Below, piece by piece: positions 39,904 through 48,600 of a stretch of DNA of 64,000 bases. Location of the stretch: assembly GCF_001984155.1 (NCBI RefSeq), contig NZ_MTQO01000051.1, positions 496,001 to 560,000 on the forward strand, given 5' to 3'. Source of the DNA: Actinosynnema sp. ALI-1.44 (lineage in GTDB: Bacteria > Actinomycetota > Actinomycetes > Mycobacteriales > Pseudonocardiaceae). The notes beneath the pieces were generated by a model. That model saw nothing but the letters and a program-made list of their open reading frames with translations. It searched no databases and had not been told where the DNA came from. The number at the start of each line of letters is the position of its first letter. The first letter of the stretch is position 1. The position numbers were made by a program, and so were the translations under genes.

Positions 39904-41136
39904 TTACCGTCCGGCCGGTACATGTCGGACGACGCGCACCTCCGGAACATAGAGGATCCAACTGCCGCCGGCCTCGAGGAACGCCTGTTCCTTGGCGATG
40001 ATCTCGTCGGCGTGGTTCCACGCGAACAACAGGGCGTAGTCGGGGTACGGGTCGCGGAACGCGTCCGGTGGGCGGACCGGGATGTGCGTCCCCGGCACCA
40101 GCCTGTGCTGTTTGGACGGAGTCGAGTCGCAGACGTACGGGACCAGGTCGGGACCGATGCCGCAGTAGTTGGTGACTGTGGTGACCTTCCCCGGCGCGCC
40201 GTAGCCGACCACCGTCCGGCCGTCCTGCTTCAGCTGCTCGAGCAGCCCGACGAGATCGTGCCGGATCCGTTCGACCGCGCTGCGGAACCGCCGGTAGGTG
40301 TCGGGCTTGGTGAGCTCCTCCTCCTGGGCGAGCAGGCTTCGCACGTTGGCCGTCCGGGCACGCTGCCCGGGTAGGGCAAGGGTGTAGCGCATGGAGCCGC
40401 CGTGCAGCGGCGTCGGCTCGGCGTCGATGAGTTCGAAGCCGAACCGCCGGGCCATGGACTGGACCGAGCGGACGGTGAAGAAGTAGAAGTGCTCGTCGTA
40501 CAGCTGGTCGAAGGCCATGCCGTTGATCACGGTACCCAGGTACGGCTCCTCGAACACGAAGATGCCGCCGGGCTTGAGCAGCGCGGCGACTCCGCGCATG
40601 AGCGAGTCCGCGTAGGGGATGTGGCAGATCGTGTTGGCTGCGAAGATCACGTCGGCCGGGCCGTGCGTCGAGCGGATGCGGACCGCGGTCTCCTCTTCGA
40701 AGAACTCCCGGAGTACGTCGATTCCCTTGGCCGCGGCCAGTTCGGCCACACCGCCCGCGGGCTCGACGCCGAGGTGCCGCACGCCCGCCTTGGCGATCCT
40801 GGCCAGCATCACACCGTCGTTGCAGCCGATCTCGACAACGAAGGCGTCCTTTGTAGATAGTTCGCGGGCGAGGAAGTTGGTTGCCACACTGGTGAAGTGA
40901 TCACGATGGGTGGCTGATCCGGAGGCTCGGTACGGATAGCCGTCGTGGTACTTGAGATCTCTGGGGACCTCCTCGAGAAGCTGCATCATCGAGCAGTCCC
41001 GGCAGGCGCCCATCGCGAGGCGGTAGAAGAACTCGTCCGTCGTCTGGTCAGGGCGGGGGAAGCTGTTGGCGAGTGGCTGCCGTCCCAGGTCGAGCAGCTC
41101 GTCGACCAAGCCTCCGCACAACCGGCAACCGAGCAT
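39904..41136 (-). CDS. NDP-hexose C-methyltransferase (TylCIII/CloU-type)
   Basis: The 410 residues have the three-domain layout of sugar C-3/C-5 methyltransferases: N-terminal zinc site (CRLCGG near residue 4, CRDC near 51), central SAM domain (VVEIGCNDGVML) and C-terminal domain with VGYGAPGKVTTVTNYCGI and FAWNHADEI. It methylates an NDP-4-ketosugar carbon, giving a branched sugar. The ATG at 41136 has no ribosome-binding site, but a -35/-10 pair ends six bases before it, so the gene is probably translated from a leaderless mRNA. First gene of the C-methyltransferase/hydrolase/HypE/HypF/AKR/decarboxylase operon. Confidence 0.85.
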   Translation of the reverse strand: MLGCRLCGGLVDELLDLGRQPLANSFPRPDQTTDEFFYRLAMGACRDCSMMQLLEEVPRDLKYHDGYPYRASGSATHRDHFTSVATNFLARELSTKDAFVVEIGCNDGVMLARIAKAGVRHLGVEPAGGVAELAAAKGIDVLREFFEEETAVRIRSTHGPADVIFAANTICHIPYADSLMRGVAALLKPGGIFVFEEPYLGTVINGMAFDQLYDEHFYFFTVRSVQSMARRFGFELIDAEPTPLHGGSMRYTLALPGQRARTANVRSLLAQEEELTKPDTYRRFRSAVERIRHDLVGLLEQLKQDGRTVVGYGAPGKVTTVTNYCGIGPDLVPYVCDSTPSKQHRLVPGTHIPVRPPDAFRDPYPDYALLFAWNHADEIIAKEQAFLEAGGSWILYVPEVRVVRHVPAGR

Positions 41137-41142
41137 GAAATT

Positions 41143-41172
41143 AACATAGTCAACTGGTCGCCTAGATGGCAA
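41143..41172 (-). promoter_or_regulatory. Predicted leaderless promoter of the C-methyltransferase-HypEF operon
   Basis: On the minus strand TTGCCA (41167-41172) and TATGTT (41143-41148) are separated by 18 bases, and TATGTT is followed by six bases and then the ATG. Transcription would begin at or next to the start codon, which explains the missing ribosome-binding site. Confidence 0.5.
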
Positions 41173-41204
41173 GATGTCAGCAAAGATGCAGCTAGCCGTT
41201 ACTC

Positions 41205-41240
41205 TTACGCGTAACACCGTAAGTCGTTAGTTTAGTAAAC
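41205..41240. promoter_or_regulatory. Operator cluster in the divergent region before the enediyne cassette
   Basis: Two symmetric sequences lie here: the perfect palindrome TTACGCGTAA (41205-41214) and GTTTA-G-TAAAC (41230-41240). The minus strand of the second reads TTTACTAAACTAA (41227-41239), matching the operator at 17065-17077 at 12 of 13 bases. It sits between the HypEF operon and the enediyne cassette and could control both. Confidence 0.6.
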
Positions 41241-41805
41241 GATAGTTATGTCCGAGGGTGGATCCCGGGTGTCTCGGTCGGCGCGGGGGCTGCCGCGCGC
41301 CCGTGGAGTGGCCGCCGTGGGCGGGGGAGCCTGTTGGCTCGGATCCCGGCGTCGACCGTCGGCTGCGGCGCCGATGTTGTCAACAGCCGTCCGGGCTGGT
41401 ACCAAGCTTGGTAGTCGGATCTACGGTGAAGGTCAGTCTGGGGCTGGCGGCACTCTGGCTGTTGAACAAACGTCCGTCGGAATGTTCGCGCGCCGTCCAG
41501 GCAGGTTGTCGCGGCGATCTTGTCGTGTCAAGCTATAAGAGTCTAAAGTTGATCGACCGACTGGCATAAGTGCAGGACTTGACCGGCCGGGCTCGCTTGG
41601 AGCAAGTTCGGAGATCTTCTCTGGCGCGGTATCGGTACAGGTGTAACCCTGCGTAGTGGTGTTAGTGTATATGTGCGAACGTCCCAGGTCGGCCTTGTCT
41701 CCGGTCGATGGATCCTGGTAGCCATAAGGAGCTCGAGTAGCTATCGAAGGTTGAACCGAAAGCCTTCGCTCGAGTGTCAGCATTTGTCAGTTGGGGGAAA
41801 GCCGC
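41241..41805 (+). promoter_or_regulatory. 565-base gap upstream of the enediyne cassette
   Basis: I see no convincing gene here; short open frames lack family features and ribosome-binding sites. AT-rich spots such as AAGCTATAAG near 41531 may be promoter elements. A stem-loop occupies 41732-41774. The length suggests a long leader or additional regulator sites for the PKS operon. Confidence 0.4.
41732..41774 (+). promoter_or_regulatory. Leader stem-loop just before the enediyne cassette
   Basis: CGAAGG (41745-41750) pairs with CCTTCG (41763-41768) around a 12-base loop, and flanking CTCGAG copies (41732-41737 and 41769-41774) can pair outside a 7-base bulge. It ends about 30 bases before the E3 start codon and could affect translation or transcript stability. 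Confidence 0.4.
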
Positions 41806-42753
41806 ATGGCATGGACTCCTGTCTCCAGAACAACTGAGAAGCGGTCACTGCTGCGGTTGCCGCTCAGCATGGCTGATTTCGAAAAACGCGGTTTTAGGAC
41901 CGACCGGCCGGACGGCAGAGCCGTGCTGGAGCTGCACGCACGCAGCTTTCTCGCCGGTTTCAACCATGCGACAGCCTCGTGGCGTGACCCGCACGAGGCT
42001 CTTGCGACCGTTCCCGACGAAGAACGCGGCTTCGCCTACGAGGGTGCGGGGATGTTCGCCGGGATACTGGATCTCGCGACCGCCGGACGCGCCCGTGCGC
42101 TGGACCGTCTGCTGGCCGGACCCGGTGCCGCCTACACGCATCTCGTCCACGTGGGCGCCGGATGGTTCTTCACCGTGGCAAGGGTTTCCGCTGTGCCGAA
42201 GCTTCCGTCCACACCGTTGTTGCGCTGGCTGGCACTGGACGGATCGGGGTTCGGTGAGGTCTACTTCGGTGGTTTGCCCGCGCTGTACCGGCGTGCCCGC
42301 CGGAAGCCGTCACCCAGATGGGAAGCAAGGATGGCTGGGTGCGGGCGGGCGTTGTGGTTCGTCGAGTCCGCTGACGCCGAGGGCGTCGCCACCGTCATCC
42401 GGAAGGCGGCGCAGCCTGCCCAGCCCCATCTGTGGGCGGGGGTGGGGCTCGCTTTGGCGTACGCGGGTGCCACCGACGACGCCGGGCGCGACCGGCTGGT
42501 GGACGCGGCGGGTCCACATCGCGCACATCTGTCGCAGGGCGTCGTTTTCGCGGTGGGCGCGCGGTTCCGGTCGGGGATCGTGCCCGCGCACACCGAACGC
42601 GCCTGCGCCCAACTGCTGGATGTCGACGTCGCACAGGCTGCGGCGTGGACCGACGACACGTCGACGGACCTGGGCGGCACCAGCGACGTCGGATCGTATC
42701 TGCGTTGGAAAGCAAGGCTGCGCGCGCTGATCGCGCGGCAAAGCCGCACCTGA
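41806..42753 (+). CDS. E3: Enediyne cassette protein E3 (UnbL-like, DUF1702)
   Basis: The 315 residues match DUF1702, the E3/UnbL family found next to enediyne PKS genes. Characteristic stretches are FLAGFNHA near residue 45, FAYEGAGMFAGILD, VGAGWFFTVAR, FVESADAEGVA and FAVGARFR. Function is unknown, although the family is required for or conserved in enediyne core maturation. GGGGGAAA lies 5 bases before the ATG at 41806. It is the first gene of the E3-E4-E5-E-E10 run. Confidence 0.9.
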   Translation: MAWTPVSRTTEKRSLLRLPLSMADFEKRGFRTDRPDGRAVLELHARSFLAGFNHATASWRDPHEALATVPDEERGFAYEGAGMFAGILDLATAGRARALDRLLAGPGAAYTHLVHVGAGWFFTVARVSAVPKLPSTPLLRWLALDGSGFGEVYFGGLPALYRRARRKPSPRWEARMAGCGRALWFVESADAEGVATVIRKAAQPAQPHLWAGVGLALAYAGATDDAGRDRLVDAAGPHRAHLSQGVVFAVGARFRSGIVPAHTERACAQLLDVDVAQAAAWTDDTSTDLGGTSDVGSYLRWKARLRALIARQSRT

Positions 42754-42785
42754 GGAGTGCAAGCCCTTCGTCTGTTTGGGGGATC

Positions 42786-44681
42786 ATGGTGCCCAAGATC
42801 ATGCGGAAAACCGTCACGCTTGCCGTAATCCTGGTCGTTGTCACGACTGTCGGCCTGTTCGTGGTTCGCCCCAGTCTCGGTGGCGACGAGGCCACCAAGC
42901 TGGCCGGTCGGTACGGATTCGCGGCGCAGGCGTTGAACGAAGCCCCGGCGGGCGCCCGCCGCGAACGCGCCGTCGCCCCTGATCTGCACCACATCCGCGG
43001 CTGGATCTCGTCCGTCGGTGCTGCGGTGGCCATGGCGGACCTGCGCGGTCTCGGCCGTCCCACCGACGCCTGCCTGGTCGACCCGAGGGACGACTCGGTG
43101 ACCCTGCGCAGTGTCCCCGGCTCCGGCGCTCCGGCGTACCCGCTGGTCCAGCTCATCCCCAGTGGACTGCCGTACGACCACACGATGGCACCGATGGGCT
43201 GTGTCCCCGCCGACCTCGACGAGGACGGCGACGTCGACTTCGTCGTGCACTACTGGGGCCGGACACCCATCCTCTACCTCAACACCGGTGGCATCGCGAC
43301 ACCCGACGGCGCGAAGTTCCGGCCGACCGAACTGGTCGAGCCGGTGGCGGTGTGGAACACCGGAACCCTCAACGTCGGCGACATCGACGGCGACGGGCAC
43401 CTGGATCTCCTGGTGGGCAACTACTTCCCGGACGGAGCCCGCGTGCTGGACCCCGCCGCGGCGGGCGACGGCCGGATGCGGATGCAGGACTCCATGGCGC
43501 TGGGCCGCAACGGTGGTGTCAACCGGATCCTGCTGACCAAGCCCACCGGCACCCCCGACACCGAGCCGGTGATCTCCGACGCGAGCACCGCGCTCAGCGC
43601 GACGGCCAGCTCGTCGTGGACGCTCGCCACCGGGCTGCAGGACCTGACCGGGGACGGCCTGCCCGAGATCTACCAGGCCAACGACTTCGGCGCGGACCAG
43701 CTGATGGTGAACAGGTCGACGCCGGGCAACGTCCGGCTGACCGAGGTGACCGGATCGCGCGGCATGCTCACGCCCAAGTCGCAGGTGCTGGGACACGACT
43801 CGTTCAAGGGTATGGGAGTGGCGTTCACCCACCAGGGCGGCAACGCGTTGCCGACCATCGTGGTCAGCAACATCACAACACCGTTCGCCCTGCACGAAAG
43901 CAACTTCGCGTTCGTGCCGACCGGCAACGGCACGGATCTGCTCGACGGCAAGCTGCCCTACGAGGACCGCTCGGAGGCGCTCGGCCTGGCCAGGGCGGGC
44001 TGGTGCTGGGACGTGCGGGCCGGTGACTTCGACAACGACGGCACCGACGAGATCATGCAGGCCAACGGGTTCCTCAAGGGCAAGGTCGATCGCTGGCCGA
44101 CGCTGCAGGAACTCGCGATGGGCAACGACGAACTGCTGCGCTTCCCCGCCGCGTGGCCGAAGTTCGAGCCGGACGACGACCTGTCGGGCAAGGAGCCGAA
44201 CCGGTTCTGGGCAAAGGGTTCCTCGGGGAAGTTCTTCGACATCGCCGACGCGGTCGGAACCTCCTACCCGGACAACACGCGCGCGCTCGCGTTCGGTGAC
44301 TTCGACGGCGACGGCAAGCTGGACGCGTTGGTGGCCAACCAGTGGGAGGACTCGCAGACCCTGCGCAACACCGCTCCGGCGGGGCCGTCCGCGGTGCTGA
44401 CACTGGTCAAGCCGGGACGTGCCGGCGGTCAGGTCGCGGCGATCGGTGCGAAGGTCGAGTTGCGGCACCCGCGGGCGCCGCAGCGGACCCAGCTCTATCC
44501 GGCCAATGGGCACACCGGCGTTTCCGCGCCGCAGACGCACCTGGCGTTGCCGGGCGGCACGCCCGCCGAGGCGGTCGTGACGTGGCGCGACGGCGAGGTC
44601 TTGCACAGCGCGACGATCCAGGTTGAGCCCGGCAGGCGAACAGTACTGCTCCAGCGTGATGGAACGGCGGTAGCTCGATGA
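42786..44681 (+). CDS. E4: Enediyne cassette protein E4 (UnbV-like, FG-GAP/ASPIC-UnbV)
   Basis: This 631-residue protein has an N-terminal membrane anchor (VTLAVILVVVTTVGLFV, residues ~9-25), then repeated calcium-binding-like FG-GAP/VCBS blades (DLDEDGDVDF, DIDGDGHLDL, DFDNDGTDEI, DFDGDGKLDA) and a C-terminal ASPIC/UnbV domain (IGAKVELRHP ... LHSATIQVEPG). The propeller would lie outside the membrane. The start may be the ATG at 42786 or the GTG three bases later; GGGGG precedes both. It overlaps E5 by four bases. Exact role unknown, conserved in enediyne clusters. Confidence 0.9.
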   Translation: MVPKIMRKTVTLAVILVVVTTVGLFVVRPSLGGDEATKLAGRYGFAAQALNEAPAGARRERAVAPDLHHIRGWISSVGAAVAMADLRGLGRPTDACLVDPRDDSVTLRSVPGSGAPAYPLVQLIPSGLPYDHTMAPMGCVPADLDEDGDVDFVVHYWGRTPILYLNTGGIATPDGAKFRPTELVEPVAVWNTGTLNVGDIDGDGHLDLLVGNYFPDGARVLDPAAAGDGRMRMQDSMALGRNGGVNRILLTKPTGTPDTEPVISDASTALSATASSSWTLATGLQDLTGDGLPEIYQANDFGADQLMVNRSTPGNVRLTEVTGSRGMLTPKSQVLGHDSFKGMGVAFTHQGGNALPTIVVSNITTPFALHESNFAFVPTGNGTDLLDGKLPYEDRSEALGLARAGWCWDVRAGDFDNDGTDEIMQANGFLKGKVDRWPTLQELAMGNDELLRFPAAWPKFEPDDDLSGKEPNRFWAKGSSGKFFDIADAVGTSYPDNTRALAFGDFDGDGKLDALVANQWEDSQTLRNTAPAGPSAVLTLVKPGRAGGQVAAIGAKVELRHPRAPQRTQLYPANGHTGVSAPQTHLALPGGTPAEAVVTWRDGEVLHSATIQVEPGRRTVLLQRDGTAVAR

Positions 44682-45670
44682 CGGCGACAGTGCCCCCAGC
44701 GGCAACAGACGCAACGAAGACGACGGTCGCCGAGTCGGCCGAGTCCGTCAAGCAGGTCTCCGCCCCGCCGCTTGCCCCGCAGGCGCGCAGGGTCCGGGCG
44801 CTGGCCAGGTTCGCGACCACGATCACGATCTTCAACATCGTCGGGCACGCGCTGCTCGGCTTCGAGCAGGCGCCGATCACCCCGATCGTCGCCGCGCTGG
44901 TGAGCTACGCCAGCATCATCCTGTTCGAGATGCTGGACGCGTGGGCGCACGATCGGACGCCGGAGTACGCCGGCGGCTGGAAGAACATGGTGGTCTTCCT
45001 GCTGCCCGCGCACATCACCGGCCTCGCGTGCGGCATGTTGTTGTGGGGTAACGCGTCGTTGTGGCCGTATGTGCTGGCTATCGTGATCGCGAACGGGTCG
45101 AAGTACGCGTTCCGTCTTCGTGTGCGCGGGCGGCTGCGGCACGTGTTGAACCCGTCCAACTTCGGCATCGTCGTGGTCCTGCTGGTGTTCCCGTGGGTCG
45201 GCATCGCCCCGCCGTACCACTTCACCAGCTTCACCATCGGCGGGCTGGACTGGTTGCTGCCCCTGGGCATCCTGATGTTCGGCACGATGCTGAACCTCAA
45301 GCTGACCGGCAAGATGCCGTTGATCCTCGCCTGGCTCGGCGGGTTCGCGGCGCAGGCGGTGCTCCGGTGGGCGATCTTCGACCACGCGCTGATCGGCGCC
45401 TTGCTGCCGATGACCGGCCTGGCGTTCATCCTGTTCACCAACTACATGATCACCGACCCGGCGACGAGCCCGATGGTCCCGCGCAACCAGGTCGTCTTCG
45501 GGCTGACGTGTGCGGCCGTCTACGGCGTGCTGGTGCTGTCGGGTGTGGTGTTCGGTCTGTTCTTCGCGCTGGTGATCACCTGTGGTCTGCGTGGTGTCGT
45601 GCTCTACGTGGCGCCTCGGCTGCCGAGGTCCGCGCCCGCGCCCGCGCCTGTGCCACGGAGCAGTACATGA
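44678..45670 (+). CDS. E5: Enediyne cassette protein E5 (UnbU-like membrane protein, RnfD/NqrB-related)
   Basis: This 330-residue protein has a soluble N-terminal ~45 residues and then about eight to nine transmembrane helices. The segments LNPSNFGIVVVLLV and NYMITDPATSP recall flavin-binding subunits RnfD/NqrB, to which UnbU is distantly related. A membrane redox or transport role is possible; none is proven. Both ends overlap neighbouring genes (ATGA with E4 and with the PKS), so production is coupled to the PKS. Confidence 0.9.
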   Translation: MTATVPPAATDATKTTVAESAESVKQVSAPPLAPQARRVRALARFATTITIFNIVGHALLGFEQAPITPIVAALVSYASIILFEMLDAWAHDRTPEYAGGWKNMVVFLLPAHITGLACGMLLWGNASLWPYVLAIVIANGSKYAFRLRVRGRLRHVLNPSNFGIVVVLLVFPWVGIAPPYHFTSFTIGGLDWLLPLGILMFGTMLNLKLTGKMPLILAWLGGFAAQAVLRWAIFDHALIGALLPMTGLAFILFTNYMITDPATSPMVPRNQVVFGLTCAAVYGVLVLSGVVFGLFFALVITCGLRGVVLYVAPRLPRSAPAPAPVPRSST

Positions 45671-48600
45671 GTGACCGGATCGCGATCGTCGGGATGAGCT
45701 GCCGGTATCCCGACGCCGTGAACACCGGTGAGCTGTGGCAGACGGTCCTCGGGCGGCGCCGTGCCTTTCGGCGGCTGCCCGAGCAGCGTCTGTCCTCGGC
45801 GTACCTGGGTTCGGCCGACGAGACCGAGCGCACGTACGTCCGCAGCGCCGGAGTGTTGCGGGACTACCGGTTCGACCGGGAACGGTTCGGCGTGCCCGGT
45901 CCGCTGTACCGCGCCGCCGACCAGACGCACTGGCTGGCGCTGGAAACGGCGGCCGACGCGCTGGCAGACGCGGGCTACCCGGAGGCACGCGGGCTGGACC
46001 GGGACCGGGTCGGCGTGATCCTGGGAAACACGCTCACCGGGGAGTTCACGCGGGCCGCGCAGGTGCGGTACCGCTGGCCGTTCCTGCACCGGGCCGCGAG
46101 CGCCGCACTGAGCACCGCCGGGGTGGGGAGCGACCAGGCCGAGCGGACACTGGCCGAGTTGGAGGCGCTGGTCAAACAGCCGTTCCCAGTGCCAGGCGAC
46201 GAATCTCTGGCCGGTGCGCTCGCCAACACCATCGCGGGCCGGATCTGCAACTACTTCGACCTCGGCGGTACCGGGTACACGGTGGACGGTGCGTGCTCGT
46301 CGAGCTTGCTCGCGGTGCTGCACGCCTGCCGTGCCCTGGTCTCCGGCGAGTTGGACTTCGTGCTGGCCGGTGGGGTCGACCTGAGTCTCGACCCGTTCGA
46401 GCTGGTCGGGTTCTCCAGGCTGGGTGCGCTGGCGGACGGTGAGATGCGGATCTACGACGCCAGCCCGACCGGCTTCCTGCCAGGCGAGGGTGCCGGGGTC
46501 GTGGCGCTGGTGCGTGCCGAGGACGCCGAGGCGGCGGGACTGCGCGCGTACGCGACCGTCATCGGCTGGGGGACGTCGTCGGACGGCGCCGGTGGGCTGA
46601 CCCGCCCCAAGGAGGCCGGGCAGGCCAGGGCACTGCGGCGGGCCTACCGGATCGCGCAGGTCGACCCGGTCTCGGTCGGGCTCGTCGAAGGGCACGGCAC
46701 TGGTACCGCGGTGGGCGACGCCGTCGAACTGCATGCCCTGGTCGGGATCCGCGGAGCCGGTGCGCCGCGCGCCGCACTCGGGTCCGTCAAGGCCAACATC
46801 GGCCACACCAAGGCGGCGGCCGGTGTCGCCGGGCTGATCAAGGCGACGCTCGCCCTGCACCATCGGGTCCTTCCGCCGACCACAGGCTGCGAGGACCCGC
46901 ACGAGTTGCTGCGCCTCCCGGAAACCCCGCTGCGAGTGCTGGACGAACCGGAGCCGTGGACCGCGGCGGTCCGGCGCGCGTCGGTGTCCTCGATGGGTTT
47001 CGGCGGAATCAACGCGCACGTCGTGCTGGAAGGCAGCCCCGGTAGGAGCGGGACCATCCCGGCGGGCGTTCGAGCGTGGAGCAAGCCGCTGCCCCCGGCC
47101 GAGATCGTCCTGCTGTCGGCGCCGTCCCAGGCGGAACTGGCCGTCCGGCTGGAAGCGATCAGCGCGCGGGCCGGCCAGCTCAGCAACGCGGAACTGCACG
47201 ATTTCGCCGCCACCGAACACCGCCGGTACCGCAATCAGGTGTTCCGGTGCGCACTGGTCGCCGGGAGCCCGGAGGACCTGGCGGCGCAGGCCAGGAACGC
47301 GTGCGAACGGCTGTCCGGTTGGGACGGCCGCCTCGTGGTGCGAGAAGGCGGATACGTCCTCGCCAGCGGACCACCCGCCAAAGTGGGGCTGCTGTTCCCC
47401 GGCCAGGCGTCCCCGGTTCGCACGAGGCTCGACTGGTGGGCCCGTGACCTGGACGTACCGGATCTGCCCGACGGCGACGTGCGCGACGGGGACACGGACA
47501 CCGCTGTCGCGCAGCCTGTGATCGTTCGGCAGTCACTGGCCGCCATCGCGTGGCTCGACACCGTCGGCTGTCGTGCCGTCGGAGCGGCCGGCCACAGCCT
47601 TGGCGAGATCAGCGCCCTGGTGTGGGCCGGTGCCCTGACCCCGGAGGACGGCCTGACGCTGGCGGCCACGCGCGGCCGGTTGATGGCCGACTACGGCGTG
47701 CCCGGCACCGCGATGGCCAGCCTCGGCGTCGGCACGGACCGGTTGTCGGAGTTGCTGGCCGGACTGGAGGTCTCGGTATCCGGGGTGAACGCGGCGGACC
47801 GGACCACCGTCGCCGGGGCGCGGGACGACGTCGCCGCCGTCGTGGAAAGGGCGGGACGCAGGGGGATCTCGGCGACCATGTTGCAGGTGTCGCACGGTTT
47901 CCACAGCGCGGCCATGCGCCCCGTTCGAGCTCCGCTGCACGCCGCGGTGCGGTCGCTGGAGTACGGCCCACTGCGGCGTCCGGTGTTCTCCACCGTCACC
48001 GGCAAGTCGTTGCCTGACCGCCCGGACCTGCCGAACCTGCTGGTCGAGCAGCTGACCGAGCCGGTCTGGTTCACCGACGCGCTGCAAGGCCTGGTCGCGT
48101 CCTGTGACCTGCTGGTGGAGGCAGGCAGCGGGACCAGCCTCACGTCGCTCGTCGGTCCGGATGTGGTTGCCGTGTCGATGGACTGCGGTGTCCCGGCCCG
48201 GCACGCGCTCGCGACGGCGGCGATCGCCGCCGTCGGGGCGGGAAACCTGGAGCCTTGGTTCGCCGGGCGGGCGCACCGGACGCTGGACATCGACGCGCCG
48301 ATGACGTTCCTGGCCAACCCGTGCGAGGTGATCACCGCCCCGCCGACCACGCCGACCGCCACACGCCAGGAAACCGCGCCCGAGCCGGAGATCAGTGCAC
48401 AGGGCGGGTCGATCGACGTCGTGCGCCGGTATCTGAGCACCACGCTGGAGCTGCCGGTGAGCTCGATCGAGCCGCACCGGACGCTGCTGGGTGACCTGCA
48501 CCTGAACTCGTTGCAGGTGCTGCAGACCGTCGCCGCGGTGGCCAAGGTGCTTGGCGTCGAGCCACCCGGGATGCCCGAGACGCTGGCCGACACGACCGTG

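Noticed and set aside
42261-44714. Long open frame antisense to E4.
   Set aside because: It is a product of high GC codon bias; the plus strand has clear E4 domains and no ribosome-binding site or family match supports the antisense.
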